Assembly: GCF_000820185.1 (NCBI RefSeq)
Contig: NZ_CDCA01000043.1
Coordinates: 1-39,595 of the forward strand
Direction of reading: 5' to 3'
Length of the DNA: 39,595 nt
Source: Aeromonas tecta
GTDB lineage: Bacteria > Pseudomonadota > Gammaproteobacteria > Enterobacterales > Aeromonadaceae
Shown: positions 1 through 9,667 of the stretch, one piece after another
Position numbering within the stretch: position 1 is the stretch's first letter
How the letters are laid out: each line of letters begins with the position of its first letter
Made by a program: the position numbers and the translations under genes
The notes under the pieces: model-generated
Databases searched by the model: none
What the model was told of the DNA's origin: nothing
Seen by the model: the letters and a program-made list of their open reading frames with translations, nothing else

Positions 1-1247
1 CCCCGACCCTGAAATGGCGTTTGAATTCGCAGACGACGGGGTTCGGCGAACTGGGATTGACCTGGTCTGTGCCCGAGATCGCGTTCGTGCCTGGGGTCAC
101 AGATCCGGTTTTGATTTTTACCGGAGGCTATGACTCGAACAAGAATGCTCTGGGGCTGGGGGCGAGTGACAGCATGGGGCGGGGGATCTACATCGTCAAC
201 GCGGCGACGGGGGCACTCCTGTTTAGCGCAACTCCAGCTGCGACCTCGACCACCAACCTGCAGGTAACAGGGATGCTTGATAGCATGCCTGGCTCGGCGG
301 CTACTCTGGACAGTGATGGCGATGACAAAACGGATCGTATCTACGTAGGGGATACCGGGGGGAATATATGGCGGATGGACCTTCCTTCTGCCACTAAATC
401 CGATTGGAAGGTATTCAAGTTTGCCAGTCTGGGATCGGACACGACCCAGGCAGATGACCGCCGCTTCTTTACCCAGCCCATAGTGGTCAGAACTATCAAC
501 AAGCAAGTGACGGCAACGGTTGTCGGGGGAAATACAACCTACTCCTATCAGGATCGTCCCTTCGATGCGGTGTTGATAGGAAGTGGTGACCGCAATCGCC
601 CTTCCTCTGAATCAACCGTCCATAACGGCTACTTCATGTTGCGTGACTACGATGTGATGCCGCGTACATCGACTTCGCCCACTAGGTCGGCTATCCAGAT
701 TTCAGAACTCTACGATGTGACCAATGATCCCTTGTCGGCACAGACCACCAGTACCGGCATTCTGGCAACCAAGGCCGGTATTACCAGTGCGAAGGGCTGG
801 GTCAACTGGTTGAACGAAGAGGGTGAGAAGTCGCTGGGGGCGGGTGTGGTACTGCAGGGCAAGCTCTATTTCACCTCCTTCCTACCCCAGGTTCAGTCAT
901 TCCAGCAGTGCACCATTCAGTCCATTGGGGCGGCGCGCCAATATATGGTGGATATGCACTATGGCAGCTCCTTCCGCTACGTGGTGGATCTGGACGGCAA
1001 TGAAACGCCAGAACGCTATGTGGAAGTGCAAAACAAGGTGGCGGATGACCTGGTCGTACATGCGGGTGATGACGCGAAAATACGCATCATTGGTGGCGGA
1101 GCAGGGGAAGAGGTCATCCTCAAAGACGATGGAAGTGGTGAGCCCGAGCGCTGTACCGGTGGTGGTGAATGTGCCCAGGGGGCGGAAGAGGCCGAGATGG
1201 ACATGTCGCCCAAAAAAATCTACCTGTATGAAGGAGAGGCGCAATGA
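1..1247 (+). CDS. tapY1: Type IV pilus PilY1-family adhesin/tip protein, C-terminal part (5' truncated by window edge)
   Basis: The reading frame is open from the first bases, so the true start lies upstream. About 410 C-terminal residues are present. They match the PilY1 C-terminal beta-propeller: a TWSVPEIAF-type blade start, FTGGYD, and a calcium-binding loop DSDGDDKTD (bases 309-335) followed by IYVGDTGGNIWRMDL, the usual D-x-D-x-D loop plus blade motif. In the family these proteins sit at the pilus tip or cell surface and control type IV pilus extension, adhesion and twitching. The stop codon overlaps the start of the next gene (ATGA), which fits the tapY1-tapY2 arrangement described for the Aeromonas Tap pilus. 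The family call is secure. The tap name depends on the genus assignment. Confidence 0.88.
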   Translation, partial: PTLKWRLNSQTTGFGELGLTWSVPEIAFVPGVTDPVLIFTGGYDSNKNALGLGASDSMGRGIYIVNAATGALLFSATPAATSTTNLQVTGMLDSMPGSAATLDSDGDDKTDRIYVGDTGGNIWRMDLPSATKSDWKVFKFASLGSDTTQADDRRFFTQPIVVRTINKQVTATVVGGNTTYSYQDRPFDAVLIGSGDRNRPSSESTVHNGYFMLRDYDVMPRTSTSPTRSAIQISELYDVTNDPLSAQTTSTGILATKAGITSAKGWVNWLNEEGEKSLGAGVVLQGKLYFTSFLPQVQSFQQCTIQSIGAARQYMVDMHYGSSFRYVVDLDGNETPERYVEVQNKVADDLVVHAGDDAKIRIIGGGAGEEVILKDDGSGEPERCTGGGECAQGAEEAEMDMSPKKIYLYEGEAQ

Positions 1248-1528
1248 AACCGCTGAAGATGATGTTGGGCCTGGGGGTTTTATTATCAGGCTCTGTGCTG
1301 GCGGATGACATGAAGTGTTATACCGAGCTGACCAATGGGCAGCGGGTCGTATTGCACGGCACAGTAGCAGATAGCAGCTCTCAGGCCGTGCAGGAGAAAT
1401 TCAAGCTGCGAGGATATGAAGTGAACGGTGTTGTGGTACCTGTGCTCAAGCTGTTGGAATGCCAGCAATTGGGGGATAAGTTCCAGTCAAAAGAAGCTAG
1501 ACAGCAGGATGAGAGTCAATTGCGATGA
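1244..1528 (+). CDS. tapY2: TapY2-like small exported type IV pilus accessory protein
   Basis: This 94-residue protein starts at an ATG overlapping the tapY1 stop, with a clear AAGGAGAG ribosome site 5 bases upstream. Residues 1-21 form a Sec signal peptide (positive start, LGLGVLLSGSVLA core). The mature part has two cysteines (in MKCYTEL and LECQQLG) that could form a disulfide, and a charged, Gln-rich tail. Its size, position directly after tapY1 and sequence style fit the TapY2 family linked to type IVa pili. The molecular role is unknown; translational coupling suggests it acts with TapY1. It ends 3 bases from the convergent pseudopilin gene. Confidence 0.75.
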   Translation: MKPLKMMLGLGVLLSGSVLADDMKCYTELTNGQRVVLHGTVADSSSQAVQEKFKLRGYEVNGVVVPVLKLLECQQLGDKFQSKEARQQDESQLR

Positions 1529-1531
1529 ATA

Positions 1532-2035
1532 TCAAGGGCAGATGTTAGCTTGAGTTGACTGAGTTGTGCGCCCGGAAGGGGCTATGACCAGATTAACTTG
1601 GGCATTGCCCGGACTGCAGAGGCTGAGGGTGGCATTGGTGACCAGGCTGGTGCCATCCGGGCTGAACGTCGTGGAAATCCTGTTGTTGGCTGCGGTCAAT
1701 GTTCTGGGGAAGGTTGGGCTTCTTGCCAAGAACTGCTCCCCGCTGTTGAGGATGTTATTGCCGTTATCATCGATAAACACCAGCAGCTGTGTCGGGCTGG
1801 CGGTGACGCAGTTATCGCTGGCGTTGGCCAGGCAGGCGGTGACCGTTTGTTGGTTGTCGACGGCTTGGCTGCGAGCAAAACGCAAGTACTTCAGGACTGA
1901 GCGGGATTCAAACTGCAGCGTGTTCTCATTGAGCAGACTCGACATGGCGGGGGCACCAATCCCAAGCAAGATGATACCCAGACTGACGGCAATCATCAGT
2001 TCAAGCAGGGTGAATCCTTTCACATCCTTGACCAT
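1532..2035 (-). CDS. FimT/GspH-family type IV minor pseudopilin
   Basis: This 167-residue protein has a textbook type III prepilin leader: a short basic start, then G^FTLLELMIA, where prepilin peptidase would cut after Gly and methylate the Phe. Glu at mature position 5 is present. A hydrophobic helix runs to about residue 31, followed by a GspH/FimT-type globular domain containing three cysteines besides the penultimate CP. Minor pseudopilins of this type prime pilus assembly, and some FimT proteins bind DNA during uptake; DNA binding here is not shown. The start is set by GGGAGA 8 bases upstream. It is convergent with tapY2 and not in the usual fimT-pilV-pilW-pilX-pilY1 order, so it is transcribed separately from the tapY genes. 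Confidence 0.85.
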   Translation of the reverse strand: MVKDVKGFTLLELMIAVSLGIILLGIGAPAMSSLLNENTLQFESRSVLKYLRFARSQAVDNQQTVTACLANASDNCVTASPTQLLVFIDDNGNNILNSGEQFLARSPTFPRTLTAANNRISTTFSPDGTSLVTNATLSLCSPGNAQVNLVIAPSGRTTQSTQANICP

Positions 2036-2172
2036 GGCAATGTCTCCCTTGATTAGTTACATCTTATCTCTTGGCCGCCAGAACTCCAGCGCAAAGGCCA
2101 AGTGTTGAGCTGGCACAGCCAGCCCCTTTTCTTTATCATTCCCCATCATTTTTGATTTTAAGATGCATCGCC

Positions 2173-3795
2173 ATGGCAAAAGCCCTCTCTCTGATGCTTG
2201 CCCAGTTAAATCTGACGGTAGGCGCCATCGAAGATAACTGTGACAAGGTGTTGGCCGCAGCCGCGCAGGCGGAGCTGCAAGGCGTCGATCTGCTGGTGTG
2301 TTCCGAGCTGGCGCTGACCGGCTACCCGCCGGAAGATCTGCTGCTGCGCGCCGACCTGATGATCCGGGTCGAGGTTGCCCTGGGCCGCATCGCGGCCTGG
2401 CAGGGTCATTGCGCCATTTTGGTGGGGCATCCCTGGCGCGAGGGTGAGGCGCTCTACAACGCGGCCTCTCTCTATGAGCGGGGTCAGCTGGTCGCCCGTT
2501 ACTTCAAGCAAGACTTGCCCAATTACGGGGTCTTTGACGAGAAGCGCTACTTCACTGCTGGCTCAGAGACTTGCGTCGTTTCCTTCCGTGGTCACCAGCT
2601 TGGGCTGCTTATCTGCGAAGATCTGTGGCAAGCGGACCCTGCGCTGGCCGCCAAGGCGGCGGGAGCAGAGCTACTGCTCACCATCAATGCCTCTCCCTAT
2701 GACAGAGAAAAACCCTGGATCCGTCACGAGCTGATGACGGCGCGTTGCGCCCAGACCGGCCTGCCGCTGGTGTACCTCAATCAGGTGTGTGGCCAGGATG
2801 AGCTGATCTTCGATGGCTGCTCCAAGGTATTCAATGGCTTGGGTGAGCTGACCCACAAGTTGGCACCTTTCGCCGAAGAGTTGGCGCTAGTGCGTTTCGA
2901 GCAGGGTCAGCCGGTGAAAGTGAAAGAGCCCGCCGCTTCTCTCGAGCCTCTGGCCGAGATCTATCAGGCGCTGGTGCTGGCGGTGCGTGACTACATCACC
3001 AAGAACGGCTTCCAGGGCGCGGTGTTGGGTCTGTCCGGTGGCATCGATTCCGCCCTGACCCTGGCTATTGCCGCCGACGCCATCGGTGCTGACAAGGTGC
3101 AGGCGGTGATGATGCCGTTCCGCTACACCGCCCAGATGAGCGTGGAGGATGCCAAGGAGCAGGCTGAGCGGATGGGGGTGGAGTTTGACATCATCTCCAT
3201 CGAGCCCATGTTCGAGGGCTTTATGACCCAGCTTGCCCCCTTGTTTGCCGGTACCGCTCGCGATACCACCGAAGAGAACCTGCAGGCCCGCTGCCGCGGC
3301 GTGCTTTTGATGGCGCTCTCCAACAAACGCCGCCGCATTGTGTTGACCACGGGCAACAAGAGCGAAATGGCGGTCGGTTATGCCACCCTCTATGGCGACA
3401 TGGCCGGCGGCTTCGATGTGCTCAAGGATGTGCCCAAGACCCTAGTCTTCAAGTTGTGCGAATATCGCAACAGCGTCGATTATGTGATCCCGCAGCGGGT
3501 CATCGATCGCCCCCCGTCGGCAGAGCTGGCGCCAGATCAGGTGGATCAAGACAGCCTGCCGCCCTATGACATCCTGGATGCGATCCTCAAGCGTTATGTG
3601 GAAGAGGATGCTTCGGTCACCGATCTGGTGGCGGAGGGCTTCGAGGAGGCGGTGGTGCGCAAGGTGATCCGCTTGGTGGATCTCAATGAATACAAGCGTC
3701 GCCAAGCCGCTGTCGGGCCCCGCATCACGGCCCGCAACTTTGGTAAGGATCGCCGTTACCCCATCACCTCCGGGTTTGGCAAACAGAACTGGTAA
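2173..3795 (+). CDS. nadE: Glutamine-dependent NAD+ synthetase
   Basis: This 540-residue two-domain enzyme converts deamido-NAD (NaAD), ATP and glutamine to NAD, the last step of NAD synthesis. Residues 1-260 are a nitrilase-type glutaminase with the full triad: Glu45 (in SELALTGYP), Lys112 (in FKQDLPNYG) and nucleophile Cys148 (in LICEDLW). Residues about 265-540 are the synthetase with the ATP pyrophosphatase loop SGGIDS at 288-293. I start at ATG 2173 (MAKALSL), because the open frame upstream of it is unlike the family. The ribosome site is weak. It is followed after 9 bases by glnB, so the two are very likely one operon. Length is normal for the bacterial form that takes ammonia from glutamine. 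Confidence 0.95.
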   Translation: MAKALSLMLAQLNLTVGAIEDNCDKVLAAAAQAELQGVDLLVCSELALTGYPPEDLLLRADLMIRVEVALGRIAAWQGHCAILVGHPWREGEALYNAASLYERGQLVARYFKQDLPNYGVFDEKRYFTAGSETCVVSFRGHQLGLLICEDLWQADPALAAKAAGAELLLTINASPYDREKPWIRHELMTARCAQTGLPLVYLNQVCGQDELIFDGCSKVFNGLGELTHKLAPFAEELALVRFEQGQPVKVKEPAASLEPLAEIYQALVLAVRDYITKNGFQGAVLGLSGGIDSALTLAIAADAIGADKVQAVMMPFRYTAQMSVEDAKEQAERMGVEFDIISIEPMFEGFMTQLAPLFAGTARDTTEENLQARCRGVLLMALSNKRRRIVLTTGNKSEMAVGYATLYGDMAGGFDVLKDVPKTLVFKLCEYRNSVDYVIPQRVIDRPPSAELAPDQVDQDSLPPYDILDAILKRYVEEDASVTDLVAEGFEEAVVRKVIRLVDLNEYKRRQAAVGPRITARNFGKDRRYPITSGFGKQNW

Positions 3796-4143
<348 letters not shown>

Positions 4144-4189
4144 TGTTATGGATGCGCCTCGTAACGACAGTAAAGATGGCATCGCGCTG

Positions 4190-4789
4190 ATGTGGATGCG
4201 TCTCGTGGTGGTGGCAGGCCTGTTGATGGGCCTGACAGCCTGTAGTAGCAAGCCGCCGGCCCAGCCGGAGAACCTGTGCCAGATTTTTCGGGAGAAGCCG
4301 GAGTGGCACAAGGCGGCGCTCAATATGACCGAGCGTTGGGGCACCCCGGTGCATGTGGTGATGGCCATGATGTATCAGGAGTCCTCCTTCGTGCATGATG
4401 CCCAGCCGCCGATGCAGTATTTCCTGTTCATCCCGACTGGGCGCGCCAGCTCGGCCTATGGTTATGCTCAGGTGAAAGATGAAACTTGGGATGATTATCA
4501 GCGGGAAAGCGGGAATGGCTGGAGCGATCGCGACGACTTTGCCGACGCCATCGATTTCATGGGCTGGTACACTAGCAAGGCGCAGCGGCTCAATGGCACC
4601 TCCAAGTGGGATGCCTATGGTCAGTATCTCAATTATCACGAAGGCTGGGGTGGCTACCGGCGTGGCAGCTATCGCAGCAAAGGGTGGCTGATGAAGGTCT
4701 CCCGCAAGGTGGAGGCCCGCGCTCAGCGCTACGGCGCCCAGTACCGACAATGCAAGGAACAGCTCCCCAGCGGGGGCTGGTTCTCGTAA
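4190..4789 (+). CDS. Lipoprotein with transglycosylase SLT-like fold
   Basis: This is a protein of about 199 residues. The start at 4190 gives [18 protein letters not shown], a compact lipoprotein signal with lipobox LTAC and acylated Cys18. Starts at 4148 or 4196 are possible, and none has a strong ribosome site. The mature part has lysozyme-like transglycosylase features: MMYQESSF with likely catalytic Glu64, then SAYGYAQV, the equivalent of the SLT G-L-M-Q segment, and an aromatic-rich region [14 protein letters not shown]. It probably acts on, or binds, peptidoglycan from the inner leaflet of the outer membrane. It lies between glnB and luxS on the same strand and may be co-transcribed with luxS, which starts 17 bases later. 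Confidence 0.78.
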   Translation: MWMRLVVVAGLLMGLTACSSKPPAQPENLCQIFREKPEWHKAALNMTERWGTPVHVVMAMMYQESSFVHDAQPPMQYFLFIPTGRASSAYGYAQVKDETWDDYQRESGNGWSDRDDFADAIDFMGWYTSKAQRLNGTSKWDAYGQYLNYHEGWGGYRRGSYRSKGWLMKVSRKVEARAQRYGAQYRQCKEQLPSGGWFS

Positions 4790-4806
4790 CCAATCAGGAG
4801 TCAGAA

Positions 4807-5316
4807 ATGCCGTTATTGGACAGTTTTACCGTCGACCATACCCGTATGGAAGCCCCTGCAGTGCGGGTGGCCAAGACCATGCAGACCCCGAGCAAGGACA
4901 CCATTACCGTGTTCGACCTGCGTTTCTGCGTGCCTAACCAGGAGATCCTCTCCGAGCGCGGCATCCACACGCTGGAGCACCTGTTTGCCGGCTTTATGCG
5001 CGACCATCTCAATGGGGATGGGGTCGAGATCATCGACATCTCCCCCATGGGCTGCCGTACCGGTTTCTACATGAGCCTGATCGGCGCACCGGATGAGGCC
5101 CGTGTGGGCGCTGCCTGGAAAGCCGCTATGAGCGACGTACTGACCGTACAGGAGCAGGGCAAGATCCCCGAGCTGAACGAGTACCAGTGCGGTACCTACA
5201 GCATGCACTCGCTGGAGGAGGCCCATGCCATCGCCCGCCACGTGCTGGAGCGCGGCATCGGCGTCAACCATAACGACGAGCTGGCCTTGCCGGAAGAGAA
5301 GCTCAAGAGCCTCTAA
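4807..5316 (+). CDS. luxS: S-ribosylhomocysteine lyase (autoinducer-2 synthase)
   Basis: This 169-residue protein has the complete LuxS active site: His54, Glu57 and His58 in HTLEH, Cys83 in [10 protein letters not shown], and the third metal ligand Cys128 in EYQCGTY. The enzyme splits S-ribosylhomocysteine into homocysteine and DPD, the precursor of the AI-2 quorum signal, so it serves both methyl-cycle recycling and signalling in the cytoplasm. The start at 4807 has AGGAG 7 bases upstream. A strong bidirectional terminator follows. Length and motifs are fully normal. Confidence 0.97.
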   Translation: MPLLDSFTVDHTRMEAPAVRVAKTMQTPSKDTITVFDLRFCVPNQEILSERGIHTLEHLFAGFMRDHLNGDGVEIIDISPMGCRTGFYMSLIGAPDEARVGAAWKAAMSDVLTVQEQGKIPELNEYQCGTYSMHSLEEAHAIARHVLERGIGVNHNDELALPEEKLKSL

Positions 5317-5332
5317 ACGCATCGCCAGAATG

Positions 5333-5361
5333 AAAAAGGCCGGTCATTGACCGGCCTTTTT
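5333..5361. terminator. Bidirectional intrinsic terminator between luxS and the convergent cyclase gene
   Basis: The stem GGCCGGTC/GACCGGCC (5338-5345 with 5349-5356) is flanked by AAAAA on the left and TTTTT on the right. It can therefore stop transcription from luxS on the plus strand and from the diguanylate cyclase gene on the minus strand. Confidence 0.92.
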
Positions 5362-5387
5362 ACTATTCGACGTTGCACCCTGTGCGT

Positions 5388-6410
5388 TCAGGAGGGCAGC
5401 GGCATCACCCGGTTGCGGCCCAGCTCCTTGGCCTTGTAGAGCAGCTTGTCGGTGCGCTCGACCAAGGCATCGCCGGTCTCCTGGCCATTGTGTTCACCGA
5501 CACCGAACGAGGCGGTGATGTGATCGATGCGGCGACCGGACTTGCGATCCAGGATCGACATCTTTTCGATGGCCCGGCGCAGGCTCTCCGCCATCTGGCG
5601 GGTCAACGATAGGGAGCGGCGCGGCGCCAGCAGGGCAAACTCTTCCCCCCCGAGTCGATAGGCGGTGATCCCTTCCTTGCTCGCTTCCCGCAGTCGCTTG
5701 CCGAAGATGCGCAGCACCTGATCCCCCAGCAGATGACCGTACTCGTCGTTGAAGCTCTTGAAGCGGTCGATGTCGACCATGATCAGCGAGAACGGCTGGC
5801 GGTTGCGGATCAGGCAGTCCATCTCCAGATCGAAGGCGCGGCGATTGAGCAGATTGGTGAGGGCGTCTTCGGTGGCCAGTTTGCGGGTTTCGCTCAGCGC
5901 CTCCTTCAGCTCCTTGATCTCCTTCTCGGCGCTGCTGAGCTGATTGCGAAAGTGCAGGGTGGACATGCGCACGTCCCGCGATTCGCGTACCAGCTCGCGC
6001 AAGATGGTCATGGTGTCATCCAGACTCAGCCCCTCGTCATCGATGAGGCTCAGCCGGTCGAAACTCTTGTCGAGCATGGCCTGGAACTGACCGGTATCGA
6101 CCAGCGCATCCTGCATGGAGTGACCGAGCTCGTTGGCCATGGCGGCCAGACTGAGTTTCATGGCCTCCAGTTGCTGCTCATCCTGGTTGGCGAGGTGCTG
6201 GTGATAGAGGCGCTCACAGGTAGGCAGGGAGCAGGTTCCCTGCAGTTTGACCGCCTGATCGATGGCACTGTTCAGCTCGGGCATGTCGCCTGAGACGTAG
6301 TTATACCAAAGGTGGTAATTATTCGGGGTGGTAGGGATTTGATACTTGATCATCAAGGGTACCGCCTGTTTCAAATAGGCGGCGGATTGGGCGAACGAGT
6401 CCTTGCTCAT
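5388..6410 (-). CDS. Diguanylate cyclase (GGEEF domain), cytoplasmic
   Basis: This 340-residue protein has no membrane segment. Residues 1-150 form a helical N-terminal domain with a YHLWYNYV motif seen in a recurring family of proteobacterial cyclases. Residues about 150-178 look like a coiled coil (SSAEKEIKELKEALSETRKLA), a typical dimerising linker. The GGDEF domain runs from about D182 (DALTNLLNRR) to the end, with an intact GGEEF signature at 254-258, metal ligand D213 (VDIDRFKSFND) and ASFGVG. It should make c-di-GMP from GTP. The inhibitory RxxD site normally five residues before the signature is absent (KEGI there), so product inhibition at that site is not expected. The ribosome site is weak. 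It is convergent with luxS and divergent from rnr. Confidence 0.92.
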   Translation of the reverse strand: MSKDSFAQSAAYLKQAVPLMIKYQIPTTPNNYHLWYNYVSGDMPELNSAIDQAVKLQGTCSLPTCERLYHQHLANQDEQQLEAMKLSLAAMANELGHSMQDALVDTGQFQAMLDKSFDRLSLIDDEGLSLDDTMTILRELVRESRDVRMSTLHFRNQLSSAEKEIKELKEALSETRKLATEDALTNLLNRRAFDLEMDCLIRNRQPFSLIMVDIDRFKSFNDEYGHLLGDQVLRIFGKRLREASKEGITAYRLGGEEFALLAPRRSLSLTRQMAESLRRAIEKMSILDRKSGRRIDHITASFGVGEHNGQETGDALVERTDKLLYKAKELGRNRVMPLPS

Positions 6411-6482
6411 GAGTTCCGAGTCTCACATACCTGCAAACTGGGCCCAGTATGACAGAGAGATTGGCCAAAAGGCAGTCGATGG

Positions 6483-6511
6483 ATGCCATTAGCTCCCCCC
6501 TTCGATATAAT
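6483..6511 (+). promoter_or_regulatory. Sigma-70 promoter for rnr-rlmB
   Basis: A perfect -10 TATAAT (6506-6511) lies 17 bases after ATGCCA (6483-6488, four of six matches to TTGACA), about 33 bases before the rnr start. It is in the divergent gap between the cyclase gene and rnr. Confidence 0.65.
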
Positions 6512-6543
6512 GTCTTCATTATTACCTACCCTAAGGCCTGCTT

Positions 6544-8913
6544 ATGTCTCAAAAAGATCCTTTCCTCCAACGCGAGGCCGAAAAATACGAAAATCCTATC
6601 GCCAGTCGCGAGATGCTGCTGGAGCTCATCAGGGGCCATGAGAAACCCATGTCCCGTGAGGAGTTGGCCAAGGCCCTCAAGCTGACCGACGAAGAACCGT
6701 TGGAAGCCTTGCGCCGTCGTCTGCGCGCCATGGAACGTGATGGACAGTTGGTGTTCACTCGCAACCAATGTTACGCCCTGCCGGATCGTCTGAATCTGGT
6801 GAAAGGCTATGTGCTCGGTCACAAAGATGGATTCGGTTTTCTGCGCCCCGAGGGTGGCGGATCGGATCTGTTCCTGAACAACCGCGAGATGCAGCGCCTG
6901 ATGCACGGTGACTACGTGCTGGTGCAGCCGACCGAGATCGACCGCAAGGGGCGTCAGGAAGCGCGTCTGGTGCGTCTGCTCAAGGCCCGTGAGGCCGACA
7001 TCGTCGGTCGCTATTTCGTCGAGAACGGGGTTGGTTTCGTGGTACCGGATGACAGCCGCATCGGCCAGGACATCATCATCCCGGAAGGGGAGAACAAGGG
7101 TGCCCGCCAGAGCCAGGTGGTGGTCGTGCGGATCACCCAGCGCGCCACTTCCCGCATCAATGCGGTCGGTACCGTGCTGGACGTGCTGGGCGAGAACATG
7201 GCGCCGGGCATGGAGATCGAGATCGCCCTGCGTACCCACGGCATCCCCCACACCTGGCCGGAAGAGGTGACCAAAGAGGTCGCCGGTCTCGGCGAGCAGG
7301 TGCCGGAGAAGGCCAAGGAGGGTCGCATCGACTTGCGCGCCCTGCCGCTCATCACCATCGATGGGGAAGATGCTCGCGACTTCGATGATGCCGTGTTCTG
7401 TGAAGCCAAACGCGGTGGCGGCTGGCGCCTGTGGGTGGCCATCGCCGACGTGTCCGCCTATGTGAAGCCCGGCACGGCGCTGGATGCCGAGGCCTATCAG
7501 CGTGGCAACTCCGTCTACTTCCCCGAGTTCGTGGTGCCCATGCTGCCGGAGGTGCTCTCCAACGGCTTGTGTTCCCTGAACCCGCAAGTTGATCGCCTGT
7601 GCATGGTGTGCGAGATGACCATCTCCGCCGCTGGCCGCATGTCCGGTTACAAGTTCTACGAAGCCGTGATGAACTCCCACGCGCGCATGACCTACAGCAA
7701 GGTGGCCGGCATTCTGGATGGCGAGCCCAAGCTGCGTCAGCAGTACGAACCGCTGATCGGGCACATCGAAGAGCTCAACAACCTCTACAAGGCGCTCAAG
7801 CACGCCCGTCACCAGCGTGGTGCGGTGGAGTTCGAGAGCGACGAGACCCGCTTCATCTTCAACGCCCAGCGCAAGATCGACCAGATCGTGCCGCTGGTGC
7901 GCAACGACGCTCACAAGATCATCGAAGAGTGCATGATCCAGGCGAACGTGGCCGCTGCCCGTTACATCGAGAAGAACGAAGCCGCCGCCCTGTTCCGTAC
8001 CCACGACCGTCCGGGTGAAGAGCGTCTGATCGCCTTCCGTGACTTCCTGGCCGAGCTGGGTCTGGAGCTCAAGGGTGGCCTCGAGCCCGAGCCGAAAGAT
8101 TTCGCCGAGCTGGCTGCCAAGTTTGAAGGGCGCCCGGATGCCGAGCTGCTCTCCACCATGTTGCTGCGCTCCATGCGCCAGGCGGTCTATCAGGCCGACA
8201 ACATCGGTCACTTCGGTCTGGCCTTGAAGTCTTACGCCCACTTCACCTCACCGATCCGTCGTTACCCGGATCTCATCCTGCACCGTGCTATTAAATACCA
8301 GACGGCCAAGGAGCAGCAGGGTAATCTGCGCCACAAGTGGACACCAAGCGGTGGTTATCACTACCAGCTGGAAGAAGTGGATCCTATGGGCGAGCACTGC
8401 TCCATGACCGAGCGCCGTGCCGACGATGCGACTCGCGATGTAGCCGACTGGCTCAAGTGTGAGTACATGCTGGATCACGTGGGTGACGACTTTGACGGCG
8501 TCATCGCCAGCGTCACCGGTTTCGGCTTCTTCGTCCGACTGGCGGATATCCACATCGACGGTCTGGTGCATGTCAGCACCCTCACCAACGACTACTACCA
8601 GTTTGATCCCCTGCACATGCAGCTGATCGGCGAAAACTTCCGCCGTCGCTACCGCCTGGGTGACAAGGTCCGGGTCAAGGTGATGGGCGTGAACCTGGAC
8701 GATCGCAAGATCGACTTCGTGATGGTGGAAGCACCACTCACCGGCAAGGATGGCAAAGAGGTCGTGCGCAAGCCCGCCAAGGGTGGCCAGCGTCACGAGA
8801 AACGCAAAGAAGGCGGCAAGGATAGCGGCAAATCCGACCGGGGTGGCCACGCCAAACCCAACAACAGACGACCGAGCAAGAAGGCTCGTGACAAGGCCAA
8901 GAGCACTAAATGA
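6544..8913 (+). CDS. rnr: Ribonuclease R (3'-5' exoribonuclease)
   Basis: This 789-residue processive exonuclease degrades structured RNA, including rRNA fragments and stalled mRNAs. The N-terminal helix-turn-helix and cold-shock domains (about 1-230; [27 protein letters not shown]) precede the RNB catalytic domain. Its metal-binding aspartates are D273, D279, D281 and D282 in [14 protein letters not shown] late RNB block [15 protein letters not shown], an S1 domain (about 640-725) and a Lys/Arg-rich tail follow. The alignment follows E. coli RNase R almost throughout, with a slightly shorter basic tail. AAGG lies 7 bases before the start. The stop overlaps the start of rlmB, so the two are translationally coupled. 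Confidence 0.97.
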   Translation: MSQKDPFLQREAEKYENPIASREMLLELIRGHEKPMSREELAKALKLTDEEPLEALRRRLRAMERDGQLVFTRNQCYALPDRLNLVKGYVLGHKDGFGFLRPEGGGSDLFLNNREMQRLMHGDYVLVQPTEIDRKGRQEARLVRLLKAREADIVGRYFVENGVGFVVPDDSRIGQDIIIPEGENKGARQSQVVVVRITQRATSRINAVGTVLDVLGENMAPGMEIEIALRTHGIPHTWPEEVTKEVAGLGEQVPEKAKEGRIDLRALPLITIDGEDARDFDDAVFCEAKRGGGWRLWVAIADVSAYVKPGTALDAEAYQRGNSVYFPEFVVPMLPEVLSNGLCSLNPQVDRLCMVCEMTISAAGRMSGYKFYEAVMNSHARMTYSKVAGILDGEPKLRQQYEPLIGHIEELNNLYKALKHARHQRGAVEFESDETRFIFNAQRKIDQIVPLVRNDAHKIIEECMIQANVAAARYIEKNEAAALFRTHDRPGEERLIAFRDFLAELGLELKGGLEPEPKDFAELAAKFEGRPDAELLSTMLLRSMRQAVYQADNIGHFGLALKSYAHFTSPIRRYPDLILHRAIKYQTAKEQQGNLRHKWTPSGGYHYQLEEVDPMGEHCSMTERRADDATRDVADWLKCEYMLDHVGDDFDGVIASVTGFGFFVRLADIHIDGLVHVSTLTNDYYQFDPLHMQLIGENFRRRYRLGDKVRVKVMGVNLDDRKIDFVMVEAPLTGKDGKEVVRKPAKGGQRHEKRKEGGKDSGKSDRGGHAKPNNRRPSKKARDKAKSTK

Positions 8914-9659
8914 GTACTGAACTGATCTACGGCATTCACGCTGTATCTGCGCTGCTTGAGCGCACCCCGGAGCGTTTCATCGAAGTGTGGGCTCTCAAGG
9001 GGCGCGAGGATGACCGGCTGCAACCCTTACTGGACGAGCTGGAATCCCTCGGCCTCAAGGTGCAGAGCGTGAACCGCAAGACGCTTGATGACAAAGCCGA
9101 GGGCAACAATCACCAGGGCATCATGGCCAAGGTAATTGAAGCGCCCAAGCTGGCCGAGCACGACCTGGCCAACCTGCTGGATCAGCTTGCCGAGCAGCAG
9201 ACCGAGCCTTTCCTGCTGGTGCTGGACGGGGTGACCGATCCGCACAACCTCGGTGCCTGCCTGCGCAGCGCCGATGCGGCGGGTGTCCATGCGGTGATCG
9301 TGCCGCGGGACAAGGCCACTGGTTTGACTTCTGTGGTGCGCAAGGTTGCCTGCGGCGCCGCCGAAGTGGTGCCGCTCATCCAGGTCACCAACCTGGCCCG
9401 CAGCCTGCGCGAGTTGCAGGAGCGTGGCGTCTGGCTAGTCGGCACCGCCGGCGAGGCGGATCACGATCTCTATCAGGCCAAGTTGACCGGTCCGATGGCG
9501 TTGGTGATGGGAGCCGAGGGCAAGGGCATGCGCCGCTTGACGCGCGAGCATTGCGACGAGCTGGTAAGCATCCCGATGGCTGGCGCGGTATCGAGCCTCA
9601 ACGTCTCGGTGGCGACCGGCGTCTGCCTGTTCGAAGCCGTGCGTCAGCGCCGCAGCTGA
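8910..9659 (+). CDS. rlmB: 23S rRNA (guanosine-2'-O-)-methyltransferase RlmB
   Basis: This 249-residue protein is a SPOUT-class methyltransferase that 2'-O-methylates G2251 of 23S rRNA in E. coli. An N-terminal substrate-binding domain (residues 1-75, [12 protein letters not shown]...) precedes the trefoil-knot domain with its three motifs: [32 protein letters not shown] and [18 protein letters not shown]. Its ATG overlaps the rnr TGA, which matches the conserved rnr-rlmB linkage in gammaproteobacteria. Confidence 0.96.
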   Translation: MSTELIYGIHAVSALLERTPERFIEVWALKGREDDRLQPLLDELESLGLKVQSVNRKTLDDKAEGNNHQGIMAKVIEAPKLAEHDLANLLDQLAEQQTEPFLLVLDGVTDPHNLGACLRSADAAGVHAVIVPRDKATGLTSVVRKVACGAAEVVPLIQVTNLARSLRELQERGVWLVGTAGEADHDLYQAKLTGPMALVMGAEGKGMRRLTREHCDELVSIPMAGAVSSLNVSVATGVCLFEAVRQRRS

Positions 9660-9667
9660 GTCAGAAG

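Noticed and set aside
6526..8241. Long minus-strand open frame across rnr
   Set aside because: Shadow of rnr caused by its GC-rich codon use; composition (His, Gln, Leu, Val rich) and lack of start signals fit a mirror frame. The same applies to other long antisense frames over nadE, groEL, aspA, the M16 gene, dcuA and rapA.
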